Positions 30,766 to 43,300 of a stretch of 64,000 bases of DNA are shown piece after piece. The DNA lies in assembly GCA_031835245.1 (NCBI GenBank), contig JAVKOQ010000004.1, positions 186,001 to 250,000 on the forward strand, given 5' to 3'. Position 1 is the stretch's first letter, and every line of letters starts with the position of its first letter. The stretch comes from Balamuthia mandrillaris. Lineage: Eukaryota > Discosea > Longamoebia > Balamuthiidae. Under the pieces are notes generated by a model. That model saw nothing but the letters and a program-made list of their open reading frames with translations, was not told where the DNA came from and made no database searches. The position numbers were made by a program, and so were the translations under genes.

Positions 30766-33030
30766 ATGAACAAACAAAAATTATTTAAGTCTTTTGCTTT
30801 GATTCTTACTCCAGCAGTTACACTTTCTTCTTTTATTTCCTGTTTTTCAACAGATTCAACAAATGTAACAAACAACTTTTTAGACTCTACACAAAAAGGA
30901 AATTCTATTTATATCCCACAATACCAGTTAGGTACTTTTTTAGAACAAAAACTAGATCAATTTGTTAATGTTAGTTATATTCAAAACAATGTGTTAGACC
31001 AATCTGAGGTTTTAATTTCTAATTTCAAAAAAAACTTATTACCTCATAAATATTTACAAATTAATGTAGATCAATTTAAATTAATTAATGCAGTAAATAA
31101 ATTAAATGACACATTAGCACAAAATAAAAAAATAAACATTAACAATTTTTCATACGAAATTGAATACTCTCAAGTAAAAGAAAATGATCGGGACACATCT
31201 GTTTTAGATGTTCCGGTTAATATTAGATATTTTGATCCTTCAGAAAATAACAAATGAAAACGTGAGCAAGATTTTGTTGTTATCAAACAAGTACCAGGAT
31301 TTAAAATAGATGAAGAAAAACAAAAACTTATAAATAAAGTTTTAAAATTAGATATGCAAAGCAACAAAGAAAATGCACAAAAATTTGATTTTAATGACAA
31401 ATCAAAATATTCAACACTTTCCTTTGTTAAATTACTAAGATCCAAAGAAAAAATTTCATACAAAGAATCTTTGGTTCCTGAAGAACAAACAAAAGACAAA
31501 ACTTTAGAAAAAACCAAATTCCTAGATAAAAATATTCAAGATATTTTCTTAGTTGATCAAAATGGTAAAAAAGATTTGATTTTTAATTTACCAACAATTG
31601 ATGAAGGGGTAAATTATTATCTAAAAGATGTCAAAGTAGCAGATGACGATTTTTCTAAAATAGAAATTACATTAAGAGGTGTAGCTGTTGGTGAAAAAAA
31701 TAATTTTGCTTCTTTAGATCTTCATTTCACTATTGCTTCAGATAACAATAACAAATTTAAAAACTTAACAGATGAAGAATTTTTAGAACTAAGTAAAGAA
31801 AAATTAAATGTTAGATTAAAAAATCATCTTTCATTTATTAATTATCCTTGAGATAAAGCAAATGTAAATGATTTTGAAATAACAAGCAAAAATTCAAAAT
31901 ACAATGCTTCAATTGTGCAAGTGTTAGAAAAATCTCAAGAAACAAGAAGTGCTAAATTAGCAATTAAATTTACTAATAATAAACAAAATCCATCACAAGA
32001 GCCAATTTACTTTGCAAAAACTGTTGGTTTACCAAAACATCTTGAACTTTTTAATAGAGAAGATTCAGCAACAGCTGAAAAACTAAACAAACCAGAAAGA
32101 GTTCACTTGACAATTCCTGAATTACCAAGAGAAAATCTATTACAAATCACAAATTCAGTAAATGAATTAGCAAATTCCTTTGCAACTCCAGGTGGTTATC
32201 AAGAATTTAGAACCTTTTACACAAATACTAATTTTACAGCTGCTTTACACATAGGTGAAGATGTTTTAGTGGATGCAGGAATGATTTTAAAAACCTTTGC
32301 CAAATCCAAAATTATTAGTGCTTATGCTTTAGAAACAAATGTTCCAGGATCAGGAATTGGAGCACAAGTAGCGATGGAAGTACAAGTAAAAGATCTTGAT
32401 ATTGACCAAAGCATAAAAGACAATCAACTAAGAAATGTTGATTCATTAATATTCTTCTTTATCCACTTAGATCCTTCATTTTTAAGCCAATTAGGAACTG
32501 TTACTACAGAAACCATATCTAATAGAAAATATCAAATAGTTAAAAATATTACTCCTCAAACACCAAAATACTTAGCAAAAGGTCAACCATTTGCAAAAAT
32601 TGGTACAACAGAGGTAAATGGTGGTTGAACACCTCATACACATATTGAGGTCTATCCAGTTTATTACGAAGTAAAAGATGGTAAAAAACAAGAAGTAGAT
32701 ACATTTTTAAATTGAGATTACATTCCAGTTAAATTTAGTTCTTTAAGAGTATCATCTCAAAGATTTAAAGATTATGATAAAAATCCAAGCAGTGTAAAAG
32801 TAGTTGGAGTAAAAACATCAACAGCAAGACGTGTTGCAACTGAATTCAACAAAGACGGAACAGCAAAATCGAAACCAAGTTCAACAATTTTAGATAGAGA
32901 TTATATAAACAACATACGTGAAGAATTTAATAAACTTCAAGCTTTAAATCCAAACTGAATCTTCCAATTTAGAACTAATAATCAATCCACAGTAAGATTA
33001 GAATCTTTATATTCAGAAGCAAATAAATAA
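30766..33030 (+). CDS. Lipoprotein with an M23 (LytM-like) metallopeptidase domain
   Basis: 754 residues. A basic start and hydrophobic stretch end in the lipobox SFISC, so the protein should be surface-anchored. The N-terminal 480 residues are repetitive alpha/beta with Lys- and Asn-rich linkers. The C-terminal region carries LHIGED (His495, Asp499) and TPHTHIEVY (His624, His626), which match the HxxxD and HxH zinc ligands of M23 peptidases in order and roughly in spacing. Classical M23 enzymes cut peptidoglycan cross-links, which mycoplasmas lack, so a protein substrate is likely. From memory it may belong to the MSC_0775 lipoprotein family. Confidence 0.75.
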
Positions 33031-33053
33031 AACAAACTAATTAAAGAGATATT

Positions 33054-33980
33054 ATGAAATCAATATTTAGTAAAAAACTTCTTTTTCTATCAGTAAGTAC
33101 AATAACTTTAGTCTCAAGTGTTTTAATTTCTTGTCAAGAAAATAGCCAAACTACAACCAAAAATCAGCAAACTACTTCTTCTCAAAAACCTTCTCAAAAT
33201 AGTTCTAAATCTTCACAAGCAAACATTATTAAAGAGTTAACAACTTTAAATAAAAATGTTGTTGATAATGAACTAAAACCAATTCTTGACGAAAACCTTG
33301 GTATCATCACGCAATTAGCTATTCCTTCTTTATCCTATATACTAAAAGATTCTCTGCAACTAAAAGATAATAATTCAGATTCTGAAAACAATAATGAATC
33401 TGATTTGAACAAAACTTTAGCAGAGTTTGTAGTTAATCCAAAAATATTGAGTTTGTTGCCTAAAATATTACAAATTCAAAATGATTATTCTTCAAAATTA
33501 AAGGATTTAGAAAAAGAAGCAGCTTTAACTAATGAAAATTTCCAACAGATTTTAAAAGAACAAACTCAAAAGAAAATTGAAGTAATTATTACAAAACTTT
33601 CAAACTCTGACTTTAAAGCTCAAGATTTGCCAAATGATGCTTCAACTATAAATTCACAACAAGATTTTGAATTAGCAATTGAAAATTATGTTACTTATTC
33701 TTTAGTAACACTTTTAAACAAAAATAAACAAAATATTGAAGAAGAAGTGGGTAACAGCCAAGGTACAAATATAATTGATTCATCAATTTTAAAAATTTAT
33801 AAAGATCTAGCTTATCAATTAACTTCGCAATTAAAAAATCCTTTACCATTTATTATTTCTTATTTTAAAAAGTTATATCCTAATCCAACAGCTACTGATG
33901 TCGATAAATTCACAAAAGAAGTTTTAGCAAAAACTTTCGAAAACACAGTAAACAAATTCTTAGTTTTACTAGATGTTTAA
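33054..33980 (+). CDS. Surface lipoprotein, mostly helical
   Basis: 308 residues. The signal peptide ends in the lipobox VLISC (about residue 27), followed by a low-complexity Ser/Thr/Gln/Asn linker (about 28-60) and then a long, mainly helical, charged domain. A ribosome-binding site AAAGAGA precedes the ATG. It follows the M23-like lipoprotein after 23 bases and probably shares its promoter. The ending LVLLDV stops just before a perfect terminator. The low-complexity tether followed by a helical head resembles the next, broken, lipoprotein gene. Confidence 0.8.
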   Translation: MKSIFSKKLLFLSVSTITLVSSVLISCQENSQTTTKNQQTTSSQKPSQNSSKSSQANIIKELTTLNKNVVDNELKPILDENLGIITQLAIPSLSYILKDSLQLKDNNSDSENNNESDLNKTLAEFVVNPKILSLLPKILQIQNDYSSKLKDLEKEAALTNENFQQILKEQTQKKIEVIITKLSNSDFKAQDLPNDASTINSQQDFELAIENYVTYSLVTLLNKNKQNIEEEVGNSQGTNIIDSSILKIYKDLAYQLTSQLKNPLPFIISYFKKLYPNPTATDVDKFTKEVLAKTFENTVNKFLVLLDV

Positions 33981-34000
33981 AAAACAATAAATTTTTTACA

Positions 34001-34034
34001 AAATCCTATAAATTTATAGGATTTTTTATTTTTT
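34001..34034 (+). terminator. Lipoprotein operon terminator
   Basis: AAATCCTATAAATTTATAGGATTT perfect palindrome (34001-34024) followed by T-rich DNA. Confidence 0.85.
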
Positions 34035-34057
34035 TCACAAAATTAGCCAATTTTTTC

Positions 34058-34079
34058 AAAAAAAAAAAAAAAGTACAAT
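34058..34079 (+). promoter_or_regulatory. A15 tract directly upstream of a -10 box (phase-variable promoter candidate)
   Basis: A15 at 34058-34072 is separated by one base from TACAAT (34074-34079). A poly-A tract in the spacer beside the -10 box is the arrangement known from Mycoplasma hyorhinis vlp lipoprotein promoters, where tract length switches transcription. Confidence 0.6.
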
Positions 34080-34190
34080 TTAAAAACAAAGAATTTTTTG
34101 TTGTCAAAAAAACACAGATTTTTAAAAATTTTTACATACAAAAAATCAACTCAACTATAACTAATTTTTAAACAAATTTATAAAGGAAAT

Positions 34191-35193
34191 TATAAAAATT
34201 AAAAGATTTTATTTTCTTCACTCTCTTTTGTGTCTCTTTTTTCAGGAATATTAGCAATTTCTTGTGGTCAAACTACAACTACTGTTCAACAATCTCAAAC
34301 TCCAAAAACAGAAACCACACAATCTCGAAAGCAACAAACTCCAAGTACAACTACTGCACCACAAACTAACAACAATACTACAAATAATGAAGATGATTCA
34401 ACAAACAACAAAGTAGAAGAACAAGAAGCTCAAACTCCAGATGAAGAATCACAAGATGAAAAAGCTTTAGTACAACAATCATTTTCTAGTCAAGAAGAAG
34501 AAATAGAAAAAGAAATAATACAAGCATATAAAACACAATTTATTCCAAATATATCTGCTATGACTCAAAATTATTGAATAATTATTAAAGCTTATATAGA
34601 AAAAACAAAAGAAAAATTTAAAAACAATAATAAAGATATTTCTGATTCCGTTCAAGATTCCGATCTACATAATAATGGATATACAGAAGCAAAAAAATAA
34701 ATTAAGTGAATTTAAAACTAAATTAGAAGAATTACAAGCCAAAGCTATAAAAGAAAGCGTAGATTTCTTACCAATTTTAAAAAAAGTTTTAATTTCAAAT
34801 TTATTAAAATTATCAACTGAATTTAATAAAGAAAGAGATAAATTTGAAAAAAATTTACCTGATAAAAAAGATATTAAAACAAAAGAAAATTTAAATACAC
34901 ACTTATCTTCATATACTAAATACACAATGTTTAATTTAGAAATTGAATTGATAAATAAAGCAAGACAAAAAATTACAAAAATTAAATCTTTAGATGAACT
35001 CAGATCTTTTTCACTAGAAATATTAAAAACAGTAGCTAAAAGCTTCACAAAGCCATTGATTTTAATTGGAACAAGACTAAACCAACTTAAAAAAACAATT
35101 GATTTTAATGTTCAAGAAGTAATTGTAAATAATGTTAAAGAAGCTTCAACATATGTTGGTACTAAAATAAAAGAAATAGTATCCAGTAAATAA
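34191..35193 (+). pseudogene. Lipoprotein gene, reading frame disrupted
   Basis: An AAAGGAAAT ribosome-binding site (34183) is followed by a signal-peptide-like reading frame, but no ATG in the expected place opens the frame that runs into the lipobox LAISC (about 34248-34265). The nearest in-frame start is a GTG at 34230, which would leave out the basic N-terminus. After a Thr/Gln/Asn/Glu-rich linker the frame ends in TAA at 34698-34700 at an A7 tract (34691-34697), while the downstream frame continues as a charged helical domain to 35193, much like the lipoprotein at 33054. This is either a contingency gene in an OFF state or a decaying copy. The A15 promoter tract favours the first view. 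Confidence 0.6.
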
Positions 35194-35224
35194 ATTAAAT
35201 AATAATTTATTAATATAAATCATA

Positions 35225-35263
35225 TACATATAAAAAAATAGATAAATTGCTTTATCTATTTTT
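35225..35263. terminator. Bidirectional terminator between convergent genes
   Basis: AAATAGATAAA-TTGC-TTTATCTATTT hairpin with A and T runs on both sides. It overlaps the stop of the leftward AAA+ gene. Confidence 0.8.
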
Positions 35264-37203
35264 TTATAAAACTTATTTTATCATCCTCAAAAACAGTATC
35301 AATTATTAAATAGTCTTGATTTTCTGAAGGATTGTTCAAGTGGTTTTGAATATCATTATGAATACAAAATAAATAATTACTTAAAATATCTACAAAAATA
35401 CTTTGAAAACAAGCAATTAAACCTCTAGCTCCCAAGGATTTATCATAAATTTGATTGATTTTAAAAATTAAAGTTTTTCATTGTTCATCATTTAGTTCGC
35501 TTAATTTGATGTTTTTTACACGTTTAAGTCAATTATTTAGTTGATTAAATTTAGAAGTAATAATATCTTTTTTAATTTGATTATCACTTATAAAATTAAA
35601 AGGAACAATATTTTTAACACCAATTCTGTTTAGGATTTCAGGTCTTTTTAGTTCTTTATTAAAGTGATTTTCAACAGCTTTGGTAAAAGTTCTTCTTGTT
35701 TCTTCATCAGATGAATCACTACCTTGTTTTCCTACTTCGCTAACCCCTAAATTGGAAGTAAAAATAATAAAGGTTTCTGAAAAATCAACTAATTCTCCTT
35801 TTGATGAAGTAAGACGCCCGTCTTCTAAAATTTGTAAAAATTTATCCAAAATTCTTCCATGTGCTTTTTCGATTTCGTCAAACAAAACTATAAAAAAAGG
35901 CTTCTCTTTTATAGCATTTGTAAGTTGACCACCTGCTTCGTGACCCTCATAACCAGGAGGAGCACCAATTATTTTTGATCACTATGTTCTAAGTTATATT
36001 CTGACATATCAAAACGAATTAAATGATTTTCACTACCAAAAATAAATTCAGCAAGTGCTTTAGAAATTTCAGTTTTACCTGTACCTGTTGGACCAGTAAA
36101 AAACAAAATTCCTTTAGGTTTTTTCTTTGTATCTAAAGAATTTAAATCTGATAAACCAACAAAAGATCTTATTAAAGTTTCTTTAATTTTCTTGATAGCA
36201 AATTCTTACCCTTTTACCCTTTTACTAATTGTTGTTTCAAAATTTTCTAATTGTGAAGGAGAAATCTTTTCTCATTCAGATTGTTTTTTATTGAAAAATA
36301 TAGTAGTGTATAAAGACTTGAAATTTTCAAATTTAGAAATCTGAGAAACTTTTAAAAGTTGAATAATTTCCCTAAAAGATAAATCATTTGTAAGAGAAAT
36401 AACTTCATCAAATTGAGAAGTTTTTACTTTTATAGGTTCAGTTAAATTTTTATTAAATTCATCTTTTAAAATAATTTCAAAAATTTTCTTTCTTTCTTCG
36501 CTGTCCGGTTTTGCTATAGAAATGAAGTTAATTTCAGGATTTTTGTTGTAAATGACATTGTTTAAATCATCTTTGTTTTTGCAAATAAAAATCAGTTTAA
36601 AGTTTGACTTTTTAACACCAGCAACATTGTGTTCTAAATTATCAATAAAAGTTTTGATTAAACCAACTAAAACACTACTTGTAACGCTTTGATCACCGTT
36701 TTGAGTTAGTAAGTCTCCTCAATCGATTATATAAACTCTTTTCTTCTCTTTTTCATTTACTAAATCATTTTTGTAAGCATTTACTTCTTCAATTATAGAG
36801 TTAATAAATACAGCGATTGGTGGTATTTCATTGCCGGGATTTTCTAATTCTTCGGATAAAAGATCATCCTCATTTTCATAACCTTGCTCTTCCGCAGGTT
36901 CGTTTTCTTCTTTGTTGTTAATTAATTCCTCGAGGTTTCTGTTTAAATTTGTAATTCCTGTACTAGGTGAAAAGTATTTAATAGTTTTGTAATTTAATTC
37001 TCTGAAAACTAAAGACAAAAACTTAGGTAAATCTATAAAAAACTAGTTGGTACTTCGTTTAAATCTCTTAAAACTTCTTCTTTTTTAAAGAAATTTTTAA
37101 TATCACTGATAAAAATATAATCAAAAATATTTTCAGAAAGAAGCAAAATATTTTTTTGAGCAGATTTTACAAAAATAGATTCGAATGCTTTATAAAAACT
37201 CAT
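35256..37203 (-). pseudogene. ClpB-like AAA+ ATPase, broken (last gene of a decaying four-gene cluster)
   Basis: The leftward frame from the ATG at 37203 to the stop at 35256 is interrupted about three times (two shifts and one nonsense codon). Conserved AAA+ parts are still clear. A degenerate first module has a Walker B-like VYIIDWGDLL but no Walker A. A ClpB D2-like module has FFTGPTGTGKTE (near 36090), RFDMSEY, GAPPGYEGHEAGGQL, FDEIEKAH and a sensor IIFTSNLG. The family unfolds proteins or remodels complexes. It is preceded by a coiled-coil gene 3 bases upstream. Without repair it cannot make a full ATPase. Confidence 0.75.
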
Positions 37204-37206
37204 TTT

Positions 37207-38169
37207 TTACCTTGTTCTTGATTTAACAACAGAAACTCTTGTTGCTGGTTTATCAGTTTTTAAATCTCTTTTTACTTTCATATCTTGTATGCTATAACCG
37301 TTTTTCTTGATATCTTCGACAATTTTGTTTGCTGATTTTTCACAAGCGTGACCAATGTAATTTCCCATTTTGTATGAAATTTCTAGATTACCATCAACAA
37401 CTACATCTACATAATTGTTGTCTTTGTTTACAAACCTAAATACTTTTCTAATAATTCCTTTATCAGAAAGACTTGTTTTTAATACTTTATTTAAAACGAA
37501 ACCTTCAGATTCTTTTAAAGACTTAGCAACTACTTTTACTTAAGAATTAATTTTTTGGATTTCTTCTTTTCTTGTGTTTATTAGATAAACTAAATCTGAA
37601 ATATCTTCAAAATTATTGTATTGTTTAATGAAATTTTTTAATTCATATCTAATTTCTGAAGATTCGTTTTCAAGATTTTTATCGATTCACTCAAACCTTT
37701 GTTTTCTAAAAGAATTTAATTTTTCTTGATCTACTTCTCTTTTTAAAAATTCTGTGATTGTACTTTCTATTAATTCATTGGTAAGTGTCGAATTAGTAGT
37801 TTCTAAGTATTCAATTGCTTCATAATCAACGATTCCGTATTGAGTATAAAACTGGAACACATTTACTTTTGCGTTTTTTGAAACTCTATCTAAATAGGCA
37901 TTAATTTCCTTGTTTCAATCTAAATTAGAAATTCTTTTAGATAAGCTATGGAGTTGTTTTAATCAATTTAATCTAATATAATTTCTAATTCCTTCTCCTT
38001 TTTGAAAGGTATTTCTTAATTCTTTTAATTCGTTGTAATAATTTTCTAAATTTTCTTGAAAATTTTTATCAAATGCATTTACTTCTTTTAAATTTTCAAT
38101 TTCTCTTAGTAAAGAATCACATTTTTTAATTTCTGGTTCATTTAAAGTTAAAAATGTAGTTTGTGACAT
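37207..38169 (-). pseudogene. Unrecognised charged helical protein, broken
   Basis: The leftward frame opens at an ATG (38167-38169) behind AAAGGAGAC and encodes about 320 codons of Glu-, Asn- and Lys-rich helical sequence. One in-frame TAA sits about two thirds of the way along, and no start codon follows it closely. The segment after it has a compact mixed alpha/beta look (DNNYVDVVVDGN, MGNYIGHACEKSANKIVEDI) ending KSRTR. The MGNYIGHAC segment might be a small DUF2997-like or RNA-associated domain, but I do not recognise it. It sits between the HEPN-like gene and the AAA+ gene, with near-zero spacing to the latter. Confidence 0.55.
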
Positions 38170-38212
38170 TTTGTCTCCTTTGATTGTTAGTTTTAAAGTT
38201 TATTTTTTTCTT

Positions 38213-40386
38213 TTACTTTTCTTCAAGTTTTCTTCTTTTTTCTTCTTCAATTCGAAATGTATTTATTTTATTAGTAATATGCTTCAAATCTCTAAATAAT
38301 AATAAATATTTTCTATATTCTTCTATGGTAAATTTTTTGTTTTCCACAGATTTATGAGATATTTCATTTCTCCATCTCCTCAAATCTTTTAAAATTCTAC
38401 CTTCTTCATTAGTAATGGCTTTTTGTTTAACTAAAGCATCGATTTCAATATTAATATTTTCGATTTTACTATCACTCAAACAAATTTCCATTTCTGTGTT
38501 AATTTTATTTGCTAAAAATGCATATTCTTTTCCTAAATCTTGTTGATAAACATCAGAAATATGTAATATTTCATTGCTAAACTCTTTGATTTCTGAAACA
38601 TCTACAAAAGCTTTATTTTTAGTACAGAAAGTTTCTACTTCGTTAATAAAATTATTGAATTTAATAATTTCCATTTCGCAATTTTTTTTGAAAGAAAAAA
38701 TCTGTTCTTGTTGAAGTTTAGAAATATCTTTATTTTTAAAAGTGTAAACAATTTCATTAAGTGAATTTTTAAGTTCTTTATATTTGTCTTTTAAATCTTC
38801 AACATGTTTTGTTAAACTTCAATATTCTAAAAAAAGGTAAATTATTGAAAGTGATTTTTTCAAAAATAAAGTTCTCAAAACAAAATTCAAAAATCTTATT
38901 ATTTTTATAAGATAAGGCATTAGTTTTTGCATCTTCTATTAAACGTTGTTTAATATTTATTCCCTTGTTATCTAAAAGTTTTAAAAAATCTTTAGCAATA
39001 TTTTCGTTTTTACTTCATAAATCAAAAACATTTCAATCTTCAAAAATATCTTCAATTTTAAACAAAGATGAACCAACAACTCAATTAAACCATTTTTCAA
39101 AAAGTTTTGGATTTTTAGTAGCTTGAGAATAAAAAAAATCTCTTACAAAATCAGGAATTTGTGTAGATTGATTTAAATCAAATGCTTCGATACTGTTAAT
39201 CTTATTTTTTAAAAAATCTAGTACAATCTCTTTTAAAATCAATTGATTTTCTTCATTTTGTTCTTCAAAATTAACGTTTACAAAATGAGGAGAAATTTCA
39301 AATTTTATATTTCTATTTTCTTCTTGATTATTAATGATAATTAAATCTTTTTTATTAGATTCGAAAATAAAATTTAATTCTTTCTTTTCATTTCAGTAAA
39401 CATTATTTCAACCGAGACGAGACAAAACGTTCATTTTGCTTTTTAATTTTTCAATTTGAGAAGGATTTAATAATTGTTTTTTAAATTTGTCTAGTATATA
39501 CGTCTCTATTTTTGCGCAAGTATCAATATTTTTTATAGATTTGAAAAACCCATCAATTTGTTTTTGAAAATAATTTGAAGAATCAATTTCTGGTTGAGAA
39601 AGATAATTCACAATAATTTCGCTCAATTCATTTGTAGGTTCTCAAGTATATACATCAGAACTATGATAAGCGAAGGAAATATTTTGCATTATAAAATTTA
39701 TATTTTCGTTATCTAATTCTTTTTCAATAGAAGGTAAGACAGTCTTATTATTTTTTCTATATGTTTCAATAATTTCTGAAATTGCAATAGCTCTTTTTCT
39801 TCTTTTTTCTTTGTGTTCTTCTATATTTACAACGTTTTTAACACATTTTCTTAGTTCTTCAAGCAACTCTTTATTGTATTCAATAACTTGGATATTTCTT
39901 CCTTCTCTATATTCTACTGTGTTATCTAATTCAGGAATGACATTAATGTATGCATATGTTTTACCTCTTTGATTTCTTGCTTCAAAAGATTTAAAAACAT
40001 TTTTATCAAACAACTTTTTTATATCTTTGTTTAAAGATAGATCACCTACTAAAATATCATTTAATTCAGTGTAATCAAAACTAGGATTTTGTAGTATTTT
40101 TTCATTTAATTCTTTTTCTCTTAAGTTAACAATTTGTCTTTGTATTAGCTTTACAAGTAAAATTTGAAAATAAACAAACAACTTTTCTTTTATATTGTAT
40201 TTTTCTTTAAATTCTTCTTTTAATGTTTTATCTAAATTAATGCTTTTATCTTTGATTTGCGCACCCATAAATAATGGATAAAATAAAAAATTCTAACTTT
40301 TCTAATTCAACATGTTGTCTATAAGTAAAATCAATTTGATATTCTGCTATTGGTATTAAAAAGTGTTCAAAACTAATTTTGCTCAT
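38213..40386 (-). pseudogene. Large helical protein with a HEPN-like C-terminus, broken
   Basis: The ATG at 40384-40386 lies inside the 3' end of the helicase gene, and frames continue to 38213, with about two interruptions. The encoded sequence (about 720 codons) is helical, rich in Asn, Glu and Lys, with several Trp encoded by TGA. The last 100 codons contain ILKDLRRWRNEISHKS, a pattern (R-x-x-RN-x-x-H) typical of HEPN or DUF4145-like helical domains. No other motif recognised. Treated here as a non-functional fossil of the cluster. Confidence 0.5.
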
Positions 40387-43300
40387 ATCGTTCCTCGGTG
40401 TTAATAATAGTAAATTTATTTTGTTCAAAAACATTTACGATTTTTCTTAAAATTTCAGAATTTATGCTTTGGTAATATCTAAATGCACCCACTAAAATGA
40501 GTTTATTTCTTGCTCTTGAAATAGCAACATTTATTCTTTCATTACTATTTAAAAAACTTGTATTTCTTTTTTTATCGCTAACAATTCTTTTTTTCTCCTA
40601 TTGAAGAATTTGAAACATCTTCTAATCTATTTTTCGCTCTTATAAAATCAACGATGATAATTTCTTTCTCACGACCTTGAAAGTTATCGATTGTGTCAAC
40701 TTTTATTCCTTTGAAAATTTCATCCTGAGCAAAAATTTGTTTAATTAAATAACTTTGATTTCTAGTTAAACAAATTACACCAATTTCTTTTTGAATGTTT
40801 TTATAAATTTGTTTTTTGTTATTACTTTCGATTATTTTTTTAACAATCTTTTTAATAACTTCAGCATTATACTCATTTACTGTACCAGTATTTTCTGCTT
40901 GGAAATTTTCTCTAAAAATAAAACTTCTTTGATCAAAACTTTCAGTTGCTGATTTAGAAGATCGATGCAAGTTCAAGATAAAATAAGAAGACATTTTTGG
41001 AATAGGAGCTTTTGCAGGAATATTTACATTTTTTTCTCTTAATTTTTGAACATAAGAATCATTTAGATAAGAAGTGTCAAAAATTATAGGATTTATAGCA
41101 TCTAAATTATTGTGTGCTCACTCAAAAGACATACCTTGAAAGCCCCTAGGTTTTGCTGGTAATTCTAATTTTTCCATATAATCGTAACTAACATTAACTA
41201 CATCCATAATTTCTTGTGAAAATCTATGTGATGTTTTTAAAAACTCATATGTACTATTATTAAAATTCAAATTTTTTAACTGATTAGCTTGTGTTTTAAA
41301 GAAAGAATTTTTATAAAGTTGGTCAATTTTTTCTCTAAATTTCTTTTTATCAGGGTCTTTTATAAGACTACTTTCTTCATCTTCTTCCTCTTCATCATCA
41401 TATTGATTACTTTGTGAATAGGTTTGAATTGGTTGTTCAGGTAGCCCATCGTAAATTTGATCAATAATATTTGGTTCAAATTCACTAGAAGGAGGAAGTT
41501 GATTGTAATCTCCTGAAAAAATAACTTTTTCAGCCAAAATAATTCTTGCAAAAATTTCAGGAGTAGAAGATTTTGAAATCTCATCAATAATAACAACACC
41601 AATTGGGTATTCAGTAAATAAATCTTTAGGTTCTACGTCAGCAACACCAACACCATTTTTATCAGAGAAATTAATTTTTGTACTTGTAGTTGTAGTGATA
41701 CCAATAACGTTTATTAAGTTATATTCAAAAACAAATTTATTAAAATCACTTTCTAAATAATTGTTTTGTTCATTGGTATTTTCATTATAAGTTTTGTATA
41801 AATCCTTCAAAAATGAAGCGTTTTTTGTTGAATCTTTGTTCAAGATTTTATTTTTTAGTTCTTTAAAATTTTTAACACCTCAAACATTAATGTTGTTATC
41901 TTGCGCAAGTTTAAATAAAGCATCTATCAAATTTAAAACTTGATTATTTTTAACTTTATTTTTGTGTGTTTCTATGTAACATGTGTTTATAGAATTTATG
42001 TTATTGATATCGAAATCTTCTTTTATTAAATGCTCTTTTTCAAATTCAAAAACAGTATTTTTTTCTATTCTTTCAATTAATGTGTCTAGATAAGCGCTAA
42101 ATCCAAAATATTCTTCAACATTCAAGTTTGTTTTTACGATTCATGCTTCAATTTCTAAAATTTTTTCTTGTAAAACAGAATTTTCTTCTTGTGGATTTTC
42201 TAATCAATGTTCAATTTTAGAAATAAAATTAGGATAAATTTTTGAAGTTTGAAAATCATTGTTTCTTTTTGAATTATAATCAAATTTAAAGATTATATAG
42301 TTTGGATTATTTAAATTATTTTCATTTAAACGATTCATGAAGTTTTCTATAGCTTCATGTGTAGAAGAGGTAATTAAAATATTTTCACCACGTTTAATAA
42401 ATTCTTCAGCCATTGCACAAATTGTTTGTGTCTTTCCCGTTCCTGGAGGTCCTTGTAAATAAAATACATCCCTAGAAGCTATTGCTTTTTTAACACTATG
42501 TTCTTGTTTTTCGTTTAAGTGATATTTTCGTTTTGTACTTTCTTCTAACTGTGTATTTCTTAAAAGATCTGAGTTAATAGTTTGTGGATTAAAAATCGAA
42601 TGAACCATATATGGATTCTTGTAAAATCCTTTGTATATGTTTGCAAATGCACCCAAATATCTTCTAATTTTAGTAATAAATCCTGTTTGATTGTCATTAA
42701 GAGTAAAAATAATGTTACTTATTTTATCTTTTACAAAATCAGAAATTGGATAATAATTTAAAATAAAATCATCGTTATCTTCATCTTTTTTAGTACTTCA
42801 TTTTATAGTAACGTTTTTGTAAACACTTTTTATACCTTTGAGTTTTTTTAAACTTTGTAATCTTATATTTTTTGAATTAAAAATGTTTTCATTAAATTCA
42901 ATACAATTATTAATGCTTGAAATTTCAGATTTTAATTGATTTTGAATACTTAATAATTTATTTAATTCTATTTTAAAATCGTTTTTAGTTTTCTGATTTT
43001 TCTCTTCAATTTCTTTTTTCTTTTGATTATTATTTACTATAAATGTGTTTACTTCATTTAAAAAATTCTGTGTGTTAAAATTAGAAAAAACACTAATATC
43101 TTGGTCTTCAAAAGTATCAATTATTGTATTATAAGTATTTTATAACTCTAGAAGTCTTTGTTGTCTTTGTCTGTTTTTTTGTTCAATTTTATATTGATAT
43201 TGAATGTCTGCATCTCTTTGTCTTTGTTCAAACTCTAAATCTTCTTCCTCTTGAAATCTTGTAATAGTTGTTTGAATAATCACCCCTTTTTCTATATTTT

